Shown in pieces: positions 1 to 11,100 of a stretch of DNA of 64,000 bases (positions within the stretch are counted from its first letter, which is position 1; each line of letters opens with the position of its first letter). The notes under the pieces were generated by a model. It did no database searches and had not been told where the DNA came from. It worked only from the letters and a program-made list of their open reading frames with translations. Origin of the DNA: Isoetes taiwanensis (taxonomy: Eukaryota > Streptophyta > Lycopodiopsida > Isoetales > Isoetaceae); contig JAJEKV010000005.1 of assembly GCA_021234155.1 (NCBI GenBank), forward strand, positions 18,524,089-18,588,088, written 5' to 3'. A program made the translations under genes and the position numbers.

Positions 1-1126
1 TTTCCCACATGCATCCCCTTTTCTCACGGGGTGTTGCGGGCTTGGGATCACATCGTGTGCTCTTCCGGCTAGATTATGCCTCGGTTTATCACCACTCTTC
101 TCCTTTCTTGTGGGTTCCTCTACCCCCTAGCATTACTTGCCCTTGGGCTGCCAGGCATGCATGCTGACGCTTGAGGCCCGTTGGAGGCGCTGGCTTTGTG
201 CTCACCTTGGAGGATTGGTATTGGGATGGTCAGCTAGCCGTGGGAGTTCTTTCGAGCTCGCTTTCGCTGAAGGGGTGGCCAGGGCTATCCGGGAACAAGT
301 GGCGGGGAGTATTCCGCTACACATACCTATAGTCCCTCAGGGTGATGTGGTGGTGCAGGTTTGGAAGGTTCATCCGGATGTTGTATCTTCTTGTTTTGTG
401 CGGTCTTGTTACCGGGTGTTGGCTATTCATGACACTCGCCCCCCAGGGCAAGTGGTCTGCAGCTTACGGGTTCTCGATGGCTCGGTTTGGGCGTGGACAT
501 GGAGCTCTCTTCCTCCACCGAAGGTTGGTGCTACGTGGCGGTGGTGCACCGCTGTATTAGGGTGAATGTCCTTGTGAGTCAGTTTAGGCCGGGTGTGAGC
601 CCTCTTTGCCCTTGTTGTGGCCTTCATCGTGAGACTGTGGAGCATTGTCTAGTTTTATGCCCTCACTTGCGGGTTGCCCGGGATTGGGTCGGGGACTCTG
701 TTTGGTGAGATTGACTAGCCAACAATTCTTTGCTTCATATATATCACGGTGCTTGGCCGCCAGACGGCTGACAAGCCTTGCATCTGTGTGTGGCTTGGTT
801 GGTGTGGTTGATTTGGAAGCGGCGGCGGTTGTGGATCTTTCGGGGATTGACCGACTGCGGCCTCTCGATTCCTCGACTCAGATACAAGCTATTTCAAAGC
901 TTTTTGGTGTTCCCGGGATTAGTAGAGCGGAAGTTTTCCATTTGGCGGGACTTCTTGGGTGTGGTAGATGGTGATGGTCAGTTTGTATAGCAGTAGAGTT
1001 GTAGTTGTTGTGGAGTGTCGAGGTATCACTGTCTCTTTGGGGCAGTTCTCCTTCCTCCTCACTTGCTTTGTAACATTACCATTCTTTTAATATATTGCTG
1101 ACACAGTTCTTCAAAAAAAAAAAAAT
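1..1126 (+). mobile_element. 3' end of a LINE retrotransposon with poly-A tail (decayed)
   Basis: The last part of a non-LTR retrotransposon whose 5' part lies outside the window. The readable protein pieces lie in different frames (137-565, then 487-708), so the gene is frameshifted near 490-540. The second piece carries the zinc-binding motif found after the RT in plant LINEs (zf-RVT): a CPCC pair, then ETVEH, then a CP pair and a tryptophan. The sequence after 708 is closed by stops in all frames, and the element ends in a run of 12-13 A at 1115-1127, as expected for an L1-type tail. The target duplication cannot be tested because the 5' end is missing. L1-clade assignment is inferred from the zinc motif plus poly-A. 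Confidence 0.7.
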
Positions 1127-1159
1127 TCACAATATCATGCAATCTCTAGAAAATTCTAA

Positions 1160-1389
1160 TCTATATATATCTAGGCAAGTACTACAACGAACACAATGCA
1201 ATTCCAAGAAGTTATTCAGTGGTGTCAGGAGCTATAGACTGTGCTCACTTTGGGAAGCCTAGAGTCTGTGTTGGGTTTCCATTCAATGGATGTAATGGGC
1301 CCGGAGTTGCTGGAGATGGACACGCCAAACATCCCTATTCCCGCACTCTGTTAATGCTGAATGATGGACTATGTAAACATACATTATGA
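1160..1389 (+). pseudogene. Unidentified open stretch resembling an exon
   Basis: An open frame of about 76 codons between a TAA near 1156 and a TGA at 1387-1389, without an early Met. It has a coding-like composition and contains the short blocks GAIDCAHFGKPRVCVG and GDGHAKHPYSRTL. A TCTAG directly before 1175 could be a splice acceptor. I do not recognise the family; the GAIDCAH block recalls the first catalytic block of Harbinger transposases (GAIDGTH), but the rest does not support that. It sits between a LINE tail and a broken ERF gene and is most likely debris. Confidence 0.25.
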
Positions 1390-1615
1390 GCATACCGTAC
1401 ATTTAGCATCAACAAAGGTCATCACAGTTTAGCTCCAACATATATTTCTCCGAAGGATTTCCTCATCCAAGGAAAACTTGGTGATATCCTGCTTACCTCA
1501 TGGCTTTGTTATAATTTTTAAAGCTGGAGCTTTGATATACTTTGCTGAAGAGGGCAATGTCCATATTTTACCTCTGATATAAGAAGAAACCCCAATAAAA
1601 GTAGATGTTTTTTGA

Positions 1616-2030
1616 TGGATCGCAGAGGCAGAGGGAAAGGCTGAAGAAGAAAGGGTTTACAGGGGCGTGAGAAAAACGAGGTGGGGGAAGTGGGTATCAG
1701 AGATCAAATAGCCCAAGAAGAAGAGACGAATCTGGTTGGGCTCCTTTCCAACACCGGAAATGGCAGCCAGGGCTCACGATGTCGCCTCCCTTTGTCGAAT
1801 CTGCTTCTTCTTTGCCACTCCCTGTGCTCAGGTCTACCAAGGCCATTCGGCAGGCCGCCATGGCTGCTGCTTTTGCATCCTGCCCTCAACCACAACTCCA
1901 CCAGCACGAGATTAGTGCATCTTCTTCTTCCCATACTAAAGAGCCTCTCTTCTCTAATCACTGTTTCCTGGACGATCCCGACTTCCCGGCAAAAGCAGCC
2001 AAAGACATAAGCATTTTAATTTGTGTGCTT
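1616..2030 (+). pseudogene. Broken DREB-type AP2/ERF transcription factor
   Basis: In the frame starting at 1625 the sequence reads VYRGVRKTRWGKWVSEI, then after a TAG at 1709-1711 [25 protein letters not shown]. This is the AP2/ERF DNA-binding domain: the YRG element, the WGKWVSEI strand, the WLGSF strand and the AARAHD helix. The valine in WGKWV is the residue typical of the DREB subfamily (ERF members usually have alanine there). The frame is lost after about 1790, where the usual LNFP-type block is missing; downstream, the frame opened at 1779 continues with [15 protein letters not shown] and FLDDPDFPAKAA, which fit DREB C-terminal parts. So there is at least one nonsense codon and one internal deletion with frameshift. 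A stop lies just before 1616, so the N-terminus is missing too. An intact gene would be a nuclear stress-response activator; this copy should make no working protein. Confidence 0.8.
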
Positions 2031-2130
2031 AACTGTCTTTGGCCGTGTAGAAAGGAGCAACAACAGCGGCTATGGCAAAAACCTAACAGAATGAGAATGA
2101 GAATGAGAATGATATTTTATCGTCCACTGA

Positions 2131-2213
2131 GGCCAATCGGCCTATGGGACCCATAAGGAGCGCAGCAAACTTATTACTGTCTGGGTTAAAAAACCCCCGC
2201 CCCGAAGGGTTTT
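2131..2213 (-). other. LINE-H 3'-terminal stem-loops
   Basis: On the minus strand a hairpin with arms AAAACCC and GGGTTTT (2188-2213, TTCG in the loop region) is followed about 45 bp later by GGCC-GATT-GGCC (2131-2142), the GTGGACGATAAAA box and the tail. The same two structures occur at 61955-61977 and 62024-62035, with base changes on both sides of the second stem. A role in template recognition by the LINE RT is inferred. Confidence 0.55.
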
Positions 2214-2356
2214 CGAGGGAAAAACTGTCAAACTGTACAAGTATACATCAATGTATATATACATGTCAAGTGTGTGCCTGAGGACATAGCTGATCTCGCA
2301 TGTCCATAACCTCCTGAAGGTATGATCCCAAAGACCCACGGATGCCGTGCTCAATG

Positions 2357-4200
2357 TCACATGTAACGGCTGGCGGGGGCGACCAACTTCGGCATATAGC
2401 GTCCGGGAATTTGATCATATGCTGGGCAACTTTGAAGGGTATGAGATTCATCCTCACTGACTCCCATTTGGCAGCATTGACAGAGCATGTCCTGGCATGC
2501 CTCACCAATCCATCTGCCCGTCTCAATTCGAAGATGATGTGCCCCTGTGCGAATGGAGGCAATGAGTCTGCGCCTTTTCATGGGCAAGTGGGTACGCAGG
2601 TAGCATTGCGGGCCTCGTTCCAATGTGGGATTTATGTGGCGCTGGTAGTGTGCTATCTTGACATGTTCAAGGGCATTGGCATCCCAAAGCTTGCCGAGGA
2701 AGCAAGCGCCAAGATCTTGCCTCAAGCTATGGCGACCGCCTCTGTTTGTACCGTATGCACCTATGCTCTCGCACATTCCATCTAGCCATCCATTGAGCTC
2801 TCTTTTCCCTCCAAGAAGCCTTGTGAGCTGCGGCCCATTGCCATGATATAAGCTAGTTTAGGGAGACGAGCATCGTCTATATTGACCACCTTCCGAAAAT
2901 AGACAATGTGGCGAGGGCAGCCCTACGAAGAGGCAAGAATCTGTCTCTCGCAAGAGAATTTGATATGGGATTTGTGGACTTCACCCCTAGTGCTCGTACA
3001 TTACTAAGAAGGCTTTACGGACTGCTCCAAGTCATTCAAGTAGCAAGTGATACTCACTTGGACCCCATACTTCCACCCCAGTATAAAAAGGGCAGGGCTC
3101 TACTAAGACCTTGAGCAGGGTGTGGTGATGGGCCCAATCATACAACTCCGCTCTATGACTATTGTTTTGCATTGCATATAGTGCCTTCCACTGCCAGTCA
3201 CACTCGTGGCCCAGTATGGATGTGTCCCGGTGCATAGTAGAAGGAAACTCCACTCCCAAATACTTGTATGTGGATGCCACTTCCACATTCGCCTTGGTAA
3301 CCGAAGGAGGGACCCCTACCGACGTGAAGATGATATGAAACCACCTTAGCCTTGGCTAGGTTGACGCCATATCGATATCGCCGCGATGAATGTGTCGAGG
3401 GCATCGAGATGTCGTTGCATGTCCGCTGGTGTGTAAGCTATGAGGTCTACATCATCGGCATATATTAACGGTCGATGATCCGATAGAGAAGGTGAGCTCC
3501 ATCTCCCCATTATCGCCAAGCCCGGCTCTCCAATTGATCAATGTAAAGCCCAAACAATGTTGAGGAGAGAGGGCATCCCCGGCGAACCCACGATACTACT
3601 ATCAAATGGTTGGCTTGTCTGGCGCAATCGATCCGGCGTGCATTGCGATTCTCGCAAATCTACAGTTGTTGCGGTCTTGCCCATAGTTTTTCCCGAGGCA
3701 CGCGGTGTCAAACGCCGCCAAAATCCACAAAGCAACAATATAGATCGGGCGGGTTCCTGTTGTCTCAATCCGAGTCGCGAGCGTGAAGATGTGGTCAATG
3801 GTTGAGTGCTTGGGGTTCGAATCGCCTCGGGTGAGGGCCCGCACCTCATTGCCTCTGCCCGGCCCGGGTCGGCTGGCCTTTCGAGAATCCCAGCAAGCGG
3901 TTTTGCAAACACCGGCCCGACCATGATTGTTCGGTAATTGGCTGGACAGTGTGGGTCACCGCCTTATAGATGGGAACAACTCGCTATTGGTCCACCTGCG
4001 GCGGGAAGCCTTCCTGTAATGCCTTGTTGAACAAGGCGACAAGACGGTATTATGGTATTATGGGCCCCCACTTAAGCAATTCTGCCTGCATACCATCCAA
4101 GTCTGGGGCTTTCCCATCGGCAAGACGCTGTAAGCCTTGTTCCACGTCCGAATCTATGATTTCCAGCACTTGGCCTTCTTGCAAGGGTAATGCTGCATGT
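2357..4200 (-). pseudogene. LINE-H reverse transcriptase, broken
   Basis: Read from 4200 downwards, the pieces follow RT order: KAPDLDGMQAELLKWG (start of the finger region), FAKPLAGILERP, then STIDHIFTL with a degraded strand that should hold the first catalytic aspartate (about 3602-3844), then YKYLGVEFPS in the thumb region (3250-3286), and at 2357-2776 a C-terminal zinc-binding segment with CQCCQMG, EDESHT and SCPAYD. The YADD box region (near 3430-3480) survives only as degraded sequence. The pieces lie in several frames. This would be the ORF2 polymerase of a non-LTR retrotransposon copying its RNA at the target site. The order matches the second copy at 59-62 kb, which supports the reading. 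Confidence 0.7.
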
Positions 4201-4450
4201 GCACCCTGAGGGTCGTACAGAAGTGGATAGAGTTTTGGGGATGGAAGATAAGCAATTCGACCGCGGAAGTAGAGCTAAGATGCTGGCCGAGAACGGACTC
4301 TAGAATTTGATGGACGAAGAGAAATGCAAAGCTCATCTTCCGAGCACAGCAGAGCAAGATTGGAGATGCGGGACCACTGCCAGACGTCGATGTCTGCCAG
4401 AAGAGGATGCAAGGAAAAATAGGTGGCGTATAGATATTAGTTTAGATTGC

Positions 4451-5318
4451 GGCGCGGAAATATTAGGGAAGAACAAAAACAAAAATGAAAATTACAAACT
4501 CAATTACATATGTACGAATTCCCATATTTCTGTATCCTATTGGCCTCTAGGTGCCGAAAAAATTAATAGAATGCTATTTTATCAACTCTGCGGGAACAAG
4601 AATACTAAAATAACACACACTAATATTCCACCAGGCTCCCATTTGATCCACCTTAAAGCAATATCGACCCCAGTTAGTCTCGATAATGCAAACAAAATTT
4701 ACACATCCTTTTGCACTTCAAACAAAAACATGCACGATGAGTCAATTGTTGACATAGAAACACGCTCACTCTGAGGCACATCAACAAATCTGCTAGCCGG
4801 TCCTTAACTAAACATGCATTTAAAAATAACGAATCAATAAAATCATTTCCAGAAACAAGGTACACATGTATATTATGTATAAATTTAAACTCCGAACAAA
4901 ACATGACAAACAGAAAGTAAGCCTGCAAAATGGGCAAGAAGAAATCTGGTCCTGAATAATGAGATTTGACATTCAAGCTCCTTTGAAGAAATTGGAGCAC
5001 ATTCAGCAAATAATCAACAAATAATGGGAGATAACTTTCCAAATAAGATTTCAATCATGAAGGCAACAGGGATTATCAGAACAATGGCAAGCGTGCTGAC
5101 ACCATACTATATGCAGCGTACGTGTATTCTTTGTTTTTACCTTGAGAGAGTACCCGTTGTTGCTTAATAATACATTGAAGCGTCATTCTGGAAATATTCA
5201 CTACAGTCAAATATTCATACACAAAAGTATTGAAGTTTTGACAAAGTGGCCCTGAAATGATGGAAGAGAAATACCTGCTTCATGCTATAAGAAGTTCACC
5301 ATGCATCAGAGGGGTACT
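4451..5318. other. 3' flank of the CPK gene, no gene seen
   Basis: AT-rich sequence between the LINE-H copy and the CPK stop codon. Part of it should be the CPK 3' untranslated region and polyadenylation site. Open frames here (for example 4674-5054 minus) have no recognisable domain. On the gene strand there are splice-donor-like sites just after the stop (CAG-GTATTT near 5273, CAAG-GTAAAA near 5138), so a 3'-UTR intron or alternative 3' ends are possible. Confidence 0.4.
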
Positions 5319-6908
5319 TTATTGAGTTCTCTTTTCATTACCAATGCCTTGTAGTGAACCATCCTTAAGCAGTTTAATGCTCAGGCTGTTAAACCTGCCT
5401 CTTGAGTACCTCCTCGAAGCTTTACGCCAGTCTGTACCCGTACGCATCATTGAACTAAATTCTTCAAAGCTCACATGACCATCCTTATCTGTATCTATTT
5501 CATGTAGAATATCATTAACCACCTCACCATCATTTGGTCCCAGGTCATCACTCAATATATTCATAAGGTCTTCTTTGATCAGATAACCCTTTCCATCCTT
5601 ATCAAACTGATCAAATGCCTTCCTAAGATAGTTATCATTATCCAGATTTTGTAAATGGATCATCACAGTAACAAATTCATTGAAGTTCACAGTCCCATCT
5701 GCATCCTCATCGGCTGCCTCCATTAACAGTTTAACTTCTGATTCAGCAATTTGACTTCCACTCTTCACAAGACCGGCTTTCAAATTTTCAAATGTGATGG
5801 CACCTGTTTTATTCAAATCCATGCTGTCAAACATCTCTTTCATACCATCGCTTTCTTCACCAGGTAGGTGCTCTGCTATGATTACTAATGCCTTCCGTTT
5901 CAGCTTATTCAACATTGAGAACTGTTTAAGCCTTGTCCTTACTGTATCAAGTGGGACATTTGACACCTTCCTAGTATTTTGCAACCATGGGTGATCAAGG
6001 ACCTGTTGAGCTGTATAACGTATCTTTGGATCTGGTTCTAACATTGCACGCACAAGTGATTTTGCATTTTCTGAAACTTTGGGCCACGGGTCTCTTCTAA
6101 AATCCAGCACACCACGGAGAATGGCCTGTGCAACACCTTGCTCAGTTTCTGCCCAAAATGGAGGCACACCACACAAAAGTATGTATAGAATGACACCTGC
6201 ACTCCAAACGTCCACTTCTGGCCCATAATTGCGCTTCAGTACTTCTGGTGCCATATAATATGGACTTCCAACTATTTCAGAAAATCTCTCCCCAGGCTCA
6301 AAAAATACAGACAATCCAAAATCAATAGCCTTGAGGGGTGAATTTTCTTTCCTATTGGCAAATAAAAAATTCTCAGGCTTTAAGTCGCGGTGCATAACAC
6401 CATGCTTGTGACAAACTTGAACCACCTCAACAATAGTTCTTGTAACAACAGCTGCTGCCCGTTCAGTATAGTGTCCTCGAGCAATAATTCTATCAAAAAG
6501 CTCCCCACCTTCACATAACTCCATCACAAGGTGAACTGCACTCTCATCTTCATATGCTCCTTTCAGACTGACTATATTTGGATGCGAGGGCAGATGGTTC
6601 ATGATAGCCACTTCTCGACGCACATCCTCTATGTCCACAGGAGTTTTCAACTTCTGTTTGGATATTGACTTGCAAGCGAGAAGATCTTGGCTCTCCTTAT
6701 TCATACATAAATACGTGATTCCAAACTCACCACGACCCAGTTCCCTGCCCAAATTATACTTCTCTTTGATATTTCTGTTACCTGGTGCTAGATTCTTTAG
6801 AACAAGCACATTATAGTTGCCATTCTGCTGGTAGTTGTCTTCAGAAAATGGATTCTTTTTATCCTTCTTCTTCCGGTTTTTGACAGGAGCAGCACAGCAA
6901 TTTCCCAT
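5319..6908 (-). CDS. CPK: Calcium-dependent protein kinase, group III type
   Basis: A complete 529-codon CDPK, a serine/threonine kinase switched on by calcium through its own calmodulin-like domain. The N-terminus MGNCCAAP carries a myristoylation glycine and two cysteines (4, 5) for palmitoylation, so membrane attachment is likely. The kinase domain spans about 52-310: glycine loop GRGEFG (58-63), Lys80, HRD 173-175, DFG 197-199, APE 220-222. The autoinhibitory junction (about 311-350) contains [19 protein letters not shown]. Four EF-hands follow (about 361-372, 400-411, 436-447, 472-483). Hands 2 and 4 are canonical; hand 1 ends in Asn and hand 3 has Lys at position 5 and Asp at 12, so their calcium binding may be weaker. 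The C-terminal [18 protein letters not shown] and the N-terminus place it with the CPK7/8/10/13/30/32 group. Family members usually have several coding introns; here there is none, so it is either a retrocopy or a lineage that lost introns. No stop or shift is seen, so it appears functional. Confidence 0.95.
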   Translation of the reverse strand: MGNCCAAPVKNRKKKDKKNPFSEDNYQQNGNYNVLVLKNLAPGNRNIKEKYNLGRELGRGEFGITYLCMNKESQDLLACKSISKQKLKTPVDIEDVRREVAIMNHLPSHPNIVSLKGAYEDESAVHLVMELCEGGELFDRIIARGHYTERAAAVVTRTIVEVVQVCHKHGVMHRDLKPENFLFANRKENSPLKAIDFGLSVFFEPGERFSEIVGSPYYMAPEVLKRNYGPEVDVWSAGVILYILLCGVPPFWAETEQGVAQAILRGVLDFRRDPWPKVSENAKSLVRAMLEPDPKIRYTAQQVLDHPWLQNTRKVSNVPLDTVRTRLKQFSMLNKLKRKALVIIAEHLPGEESDGMKEMFDSMDLNKTGAITFENLKAGLVKSGSQIAESEVKLLMEAADEDADGTVNFNEFVTVMIHLQNLDNDNYLRKAFDQFDKDGKGYLIKEDLMNILSDDLGPNDGEVVNDILHEIDTDKDGHVSFEEFSSMMRTGTDWRKASRRYSRGRFNSLSIKLLKDGSLQGIGNEKRTQ

Positions 6909-7012
6909 GGTTTTATCGAAAAAAAATCAAGGTGCTTAAAAGGATTATCTACTCATAATAGTGATAAAGCATGTTGTTCTAAGTTCCCGCATAGAACATG
7001 ACTTGGACATAC

Positions 7013-7555
7013 CTGAATCAAGGACAGAAATCATAAGCAAATGACTGGAACAAAAATCTCAGTAAGTCCAATTTAAGTCTTAACCCAAAACGTTTTTCAC
7101 ATGTTATCTCGGGAAGAGGGCTGAAGGCAAGCTCATATTCAACACCCTATTCCGCTTACATATTCAATTGCTGGGAATTTATGGTTTATCTCAGCGCTGT
7201 TGGGTTCATGCAATTTATTTATATGCAATAAACTTTTTACATCTCACACAATACAAGAATTTTAGCAATAGATACATCTTGAAATATAGATGCATTACAT
7301 GATGTGTATTTACGCAAGTTTAGCCTACAATAAGCAGAGCCTTCAGCTGTCAATAGGAGCTTTTGGAATTCCAAGAACCCATGTAAGAGATGATAGATCA
7401 TAAAATTAAGGGCAGATCTTACTTTTATATGGTTTAGATGCCAGGCGAACATGGCATGTACAGAAAATCAAAAGCGGTTGACATAACAATAACATTCATG
7501 TTTTTGCGCTAAAAGTTGGACATGGAAAGAAAGAAAGACGAGAGAAAGCACTTAC
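7013..7555 (-). other. Predicted intron in the CPK 5' leader
   Basis: On the minus strand a strong donor (GAGTAAGTG, GT at 7555-7554) lies upstream and a pyrimidine-rich acceptor TTCTGTCCTTGATTCAG ends at 7013, about 105 bp before the ATG. Removing the 543 bp would join a leader exon above 7556 to the coding exon. The acceptor is followed directly by GTATGT, which itself looks like a donor, so other splice forms are possible. This is a prediction from splice motifs only. Confidence 0.35.
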
Positions 7556-8987
7556 TCAGCTAGGTCCTCAAAAGACCTTATCCTTCTCCACTGCGCTGGG
7601 CAGAACCTGTTCCTCATGAACGCCTCATGGTCTGAAGATCATATTAACCTAATAAACTTCCTGTGCATCACTAAATACAGACATCCAGAGCTCAGAAGAC
7701 CTCAGAAACCTTACAATCTGCTCCAATTATAAGTCTTGCCCAACAAAGTATGACAATCCCCCACGATTTACTCCGGCAAGCAGAAGCAAGAAGAGGTTCC
7801 GGCGCTCCACGGCCGGCTTAAGGTCGAGAAACTACAGATCTGGCAGCGCAGCCTTGACCAGAAAAGGACAGGAAAGCAGTCTCTAAGAATAAAATGAGGG
7901 CAGCACCAAAAAATGAGGGGGCAACCACGTAAGACCCAACGTTTAGTCTAGTTCCTGAATAGTATGCAAACTGGAAGTTGTGTGTAACATACTATTGGCC
8001 CATTCTACCGCTGCAGTGCATGCAAGCAGACTGTACTGCAGAAAACAGAGGCAGAACGGGCACAACCCTACCTTTTTTTGGGCTCCCGCTGACAATCTTG
8101 ACTTGCTTAATCCCTCAAATCCGGCACACAAGCTTTGTTCTTTTGCTGCTAACCTTGAGGGTTTGTGGAGAAATGGATCTGGCCGGCTTAAGCTTTGCCT
8201 GGAAGCTGCAAATGGGTTTTGTTACGATGAGGTAACTCCCCAACAGAAAAATGATGGGCTGCTATGGTTGAATGTCAAAGGCGGAGGCTATGGATTCATG
8301 ATTTTTTGCCTATTTTTTTTATCCATCGCCGGACTAGGGCTGGAAAGAGCCGTTGTGAAGCGCAGGTCCACAGATTTGCTTGCCCATCTCGAGCTGGCCC
8401 TTCCTGACCATAGCTGTGAGCTGCATGGTTTTCCCCTTTTCTTTACTTTTTCTTTTTCTTTTGTTTTTCCTTTTTTGTTTTCTTTATTATTTTCGGTAGG
8501 TGCCGGTGTAAATGGGACCTTGGTTAGAACACGGCTGCGGTGATTCACGTGTATCTTTTTAGCCTTTTGTTCCTTGGAGTATCTTTTCAATAAGACCTCA
8601 CCAGGACTACCTTTCCATGGCCCTCAGGCAAACTGGCTATGCATCTTTGCAATCGAGAATCTATACAGGGTCCCATTCTTGCAAGCAACTGGAACCCGCA
8701 AGGTAAAAATTTTGTCCATTTTGGTCTCGCATTCTTGCCCACCCAGTTTCCTGCAAAATCCAGTCGCGCCTACACAGTGCTTCTGGATTTTCTAGGCTGC
8801 TAGGTGGGCAAGAATGTCATCCTAGTTTACCTTTCACATCACAATCCGAATGTCCACAAAGAACTGAATAGATACACTGAGAAGTTTGGCATGGCATAGA
8901 CCTAGGGATTACCTAGATATTTTTCTCCCGCGTTAGAAAAAATCACCAAAATCTTCAAAGAAACCCCATTAAAGAATTTCCAATTAA
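7556..8987. other. CPK upstream region, probable promoter; no gene seen
   Basis: The upstream exon and promoter of the CPK gene should lie in the lower part of this stretch. An open frame of 187 codons at 7980-8543 (plus) is mostly a long pyrimidine tract (8430-8490) read as a Phe-rich peptide, with no domain, and I do not call it a gene. Two nearly identical 14-bp phrases, CTTGCCCACC near 8730 and its reverse near 8800, form a weak inverted pair. Confidence 0.3.
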
Positions 8988-9240
8988 ATTTGCAATGAAA
9001 ATTAGGTCTTCTAATCTTCCCTCTTTTAACATCCATGACCAGTCGGTCTTCCATGACCAATCGGTCTTCATGGACATTAAAAATTCTATCTATCCTCTCC
9101 TTGAAAATGTACACTATCAGTGAAGATTAGGTCTTCCCTCTCCTCGTGGATGGTAAAAATTCTATCTATCTATCCTTTCCTTGAAGTGTAACACTATTAG
9201 TGAAGATCAGGTCTTCCCTCTCCTTGAAATGTTCAACCCC
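8988..9240 (+). repeat. Tandem LINE-H 3' ends with short (TATC) tails
   Basis: Three imperfect copies of a unit of about 75 bp, each with AGGTCTTC, a GTGGA or ATGGACATTAAAAATTC box, then CTATCTATCC. The first contains two tiny stem-loops, GACC-AGTC-GGTC (9037-9048) and GACC-AATC-GGTC (9055-9066), and ends in CATGGACATTAAAA, matching the LINE-H 3' end seen at 62024-62053. The tails (TATC, 2-3 units) sit after each box. This looks like a LINE-H terminus that was duplicated in tandem after insertion. Confidence 0.5.
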
Positions 9241-9756
9241 TCATTGTCATCCCAATCATCATGTATGGTTAAAATATTCCAAACATTATATCTATTGTTT
9301 ATACTTTTGCGTCATCTTCTTCCATTTGTTGAGCTTTAAGTTGTCAACCAAATATGAATTGTCAAAGGTTCATTCCTTTGAATTATAGAGGTTCCAAGTT
9401 GTCAACTAGGTACTATATAAACGTGAATTGTTAAGCTTCTTGACATTTTTCGTCGAAGTTGTCAGCTAAGGTTCTAGAACCAATAAAGCTCGAAAGTAAT
9501 TTTGGAAAATGATCTAAGATAAACTATTTTAATTTGACAACTTTGACACAAGATGAGATGCATCTATTATGGCAATTGTAACAAACATTTTTGTAGCCAT
9601 GTGAATAATCACCAACAATGTAACAACAACGTTTGTTACATTTTGCCAAGTGTTTTTGTCTTGCCTGTGATGAGATGTTACATTCAACTGGCCTATTGGA
9701 GTCTACTACCTAAAATAAAGCATTTTAGAAAATGAATTGGAAGAGGTTGATAAAAA

Positions 9757-9947
9757 TATAACATGATGTAATACAAACAAAGTGTTTGGTATTGACAAAG
9801 CACTTACGAAACTAGGTCTCACTTCCCTTTCTGTCTACCAATGCAGACAATGCATGGAAATATGATATGATGGGATACAAACGAAGCTTTTGATATTGAC
9901 AAAGCACTTACGAAAATGGGTCTCACTTCTCTTTCTGTCTACCATAA
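9757..9947. repeat. Two-copy tandem duplication, about 95 bp
   Basis: The phrases ATTGACAAAGCACTTACGAAA and GGTCTCACTTC-CTTTCTGTCTACCA occur at about 9791-9840 and again at 9894-9947, with matching flanks (ATGATGTAATACAAAC versus ATGATGGGATACAAAC). No coding potential seen. Confidence 0.6.
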
Positions 9948-11100
9948 ATTTGTTTTAATCACATCAAGTTCAATATGTAGCACAATAACAAGGGGTCCCA
10001 GGGGATTTGATATGGATGCATAAATCACTATCCCTGAGACCATAGATCATACCCCTAAAGCATTTGAATAGGTTATTATTAAAAAAAAATATATCCTATT
10101 ATATATATAGATATTGGGGTGGTCACATCGGGGGTGTTATATATTCATATTGATCTCGGTCGTTGATTTTTTTATATGCGCCAATGTGTCATCGTCTGGA
10201 CCATTAGATTCCATGAGCTCCCTTAGATATCTCAACCATTGATTTTTAATGGTGGCGATGTGGCATAGTCTAGACCATTGGATTTTATGGGCTCATGTAA
10301 AAAGGCGCTCACGTATGAGCAATATTGGTCATTATGAAGGAGGCTTCGAGATAAAAAAAAAAAAAGTTAAATTGTGATACGTGGCAAATCAAAGTCGAAG
10401 GGAATGATAGAAAAAAAGTGCAAAAGGGCCTAGGAAGCATTGACCAGCCGAAATGCTTAATTACTTTAAAAGTGAAAAATGACGTGGCGAGGCAGATGGG
10501 CGGATAATTCCATATTGCTGAGAACAGTCAGGTTTCAGAGATGGCGTGTCAACGTAAGGGGTGTCTCCGAGCTAAGTATGTATCGATGAAGAAGGATGCG
10601 CCGTCGGAGCTTAGTGCGGGTCGACATCTGCTACGGCCTACAAGGTAGGTTGGAGAGTTAATGGTGGATGATTGTGGATGTTGCCTTACTATAGATGGTT
10701 AAATGCAGATGCGGATCAATTAGCTGGTTAGGCGACGGCGTCATATGCGAACGAGACAGTTCTACATTGTGCAGGTAAATACTCTGTTCCAGAACATAGG
10801 AGAAACGACTATTAGATGAGAGCTAGCTCTGAGTAGCATATGACAGATCGAAGTAAAATGCAGAGTCATATAGTAGGGAAGATAGTTGATAAGATACTGA
10901 AGTCTTCTCGAATGCTTCCCTGATGCTTTGAAACTGAACGCATGAACATGACACTGAAAGATAAGAATGCAAAGAAATAGACACTACTAAGAAGGAAATT
11001 TATTTGAGGCACGTTTGAGCTATTGTGTTCCTATTTTGATGAATTGAAGTTTTGTTGCTTCTTCTTATATGATGAATGAAGGAAGCTTGAATGAAGCCAG
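9948..11100. other. Intergenic, no gene seen
   Basis: AT-rich with short A runs (10081-10089, 10355-10366). Two related phrases, GGACCATTAGATT (10198-10210) and AGACCATTGGATT (10272-10284), each followed by ATG-GCTC-like sequence, suggest an old local duplication of about 75 bp. The phrase at 9973-9997 (AATATGTAGCACAATAACAAGG) recurs with two changes at 18249-18272. No open frame of interest. Confidence 0.35.

Larger units (their letters stand above)
2086..4450 (-). mobile_element. LINE-H copy 1, 5'-truncated
   Basis: A LINE on the minus strand of the same family as the element at 59.05-62.07 kb: shared blocks are STIDHIFTL, YKYLGVEFPS, CFLGKL, the ED-ESHT-QSCPA zinc motif, and the last 130 bp of DNA. 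The 3' end is at about 2086-2115, where a conserved GTGGACGATAAAA box is followed by a tail of four ATTCTC-like units (2086-2112). The 5' boundary is not sharp; RT-like sequence (the GKAPDLDGMQ block) is visible up to about 4170 and the family match fades by 4.45 kb. Many stops and frameshifts show that it is dead. Confidence 0.75.

Noticed and set aside
1160-1389. Harbinger transposase exon
   Set aside because: The GAIDCAH phrase is suggestive, but the next conserved blocks of Harbinger transposases do not follow.
4674-5054. 126-codon minus-strand frame after the CPK stop
   Set aside because: No recognisable domain; it overlaps the expected 3' untranslated region and has AT-rich chance composition.
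7980-8543. 187-codon open frame upstream of the CPK gene
   Set aside because: Its length comes mostly from a pyrimidine tract read as Phe/Ser/Leu; no domain, no conserved motif, and the reverse frame is just as open.
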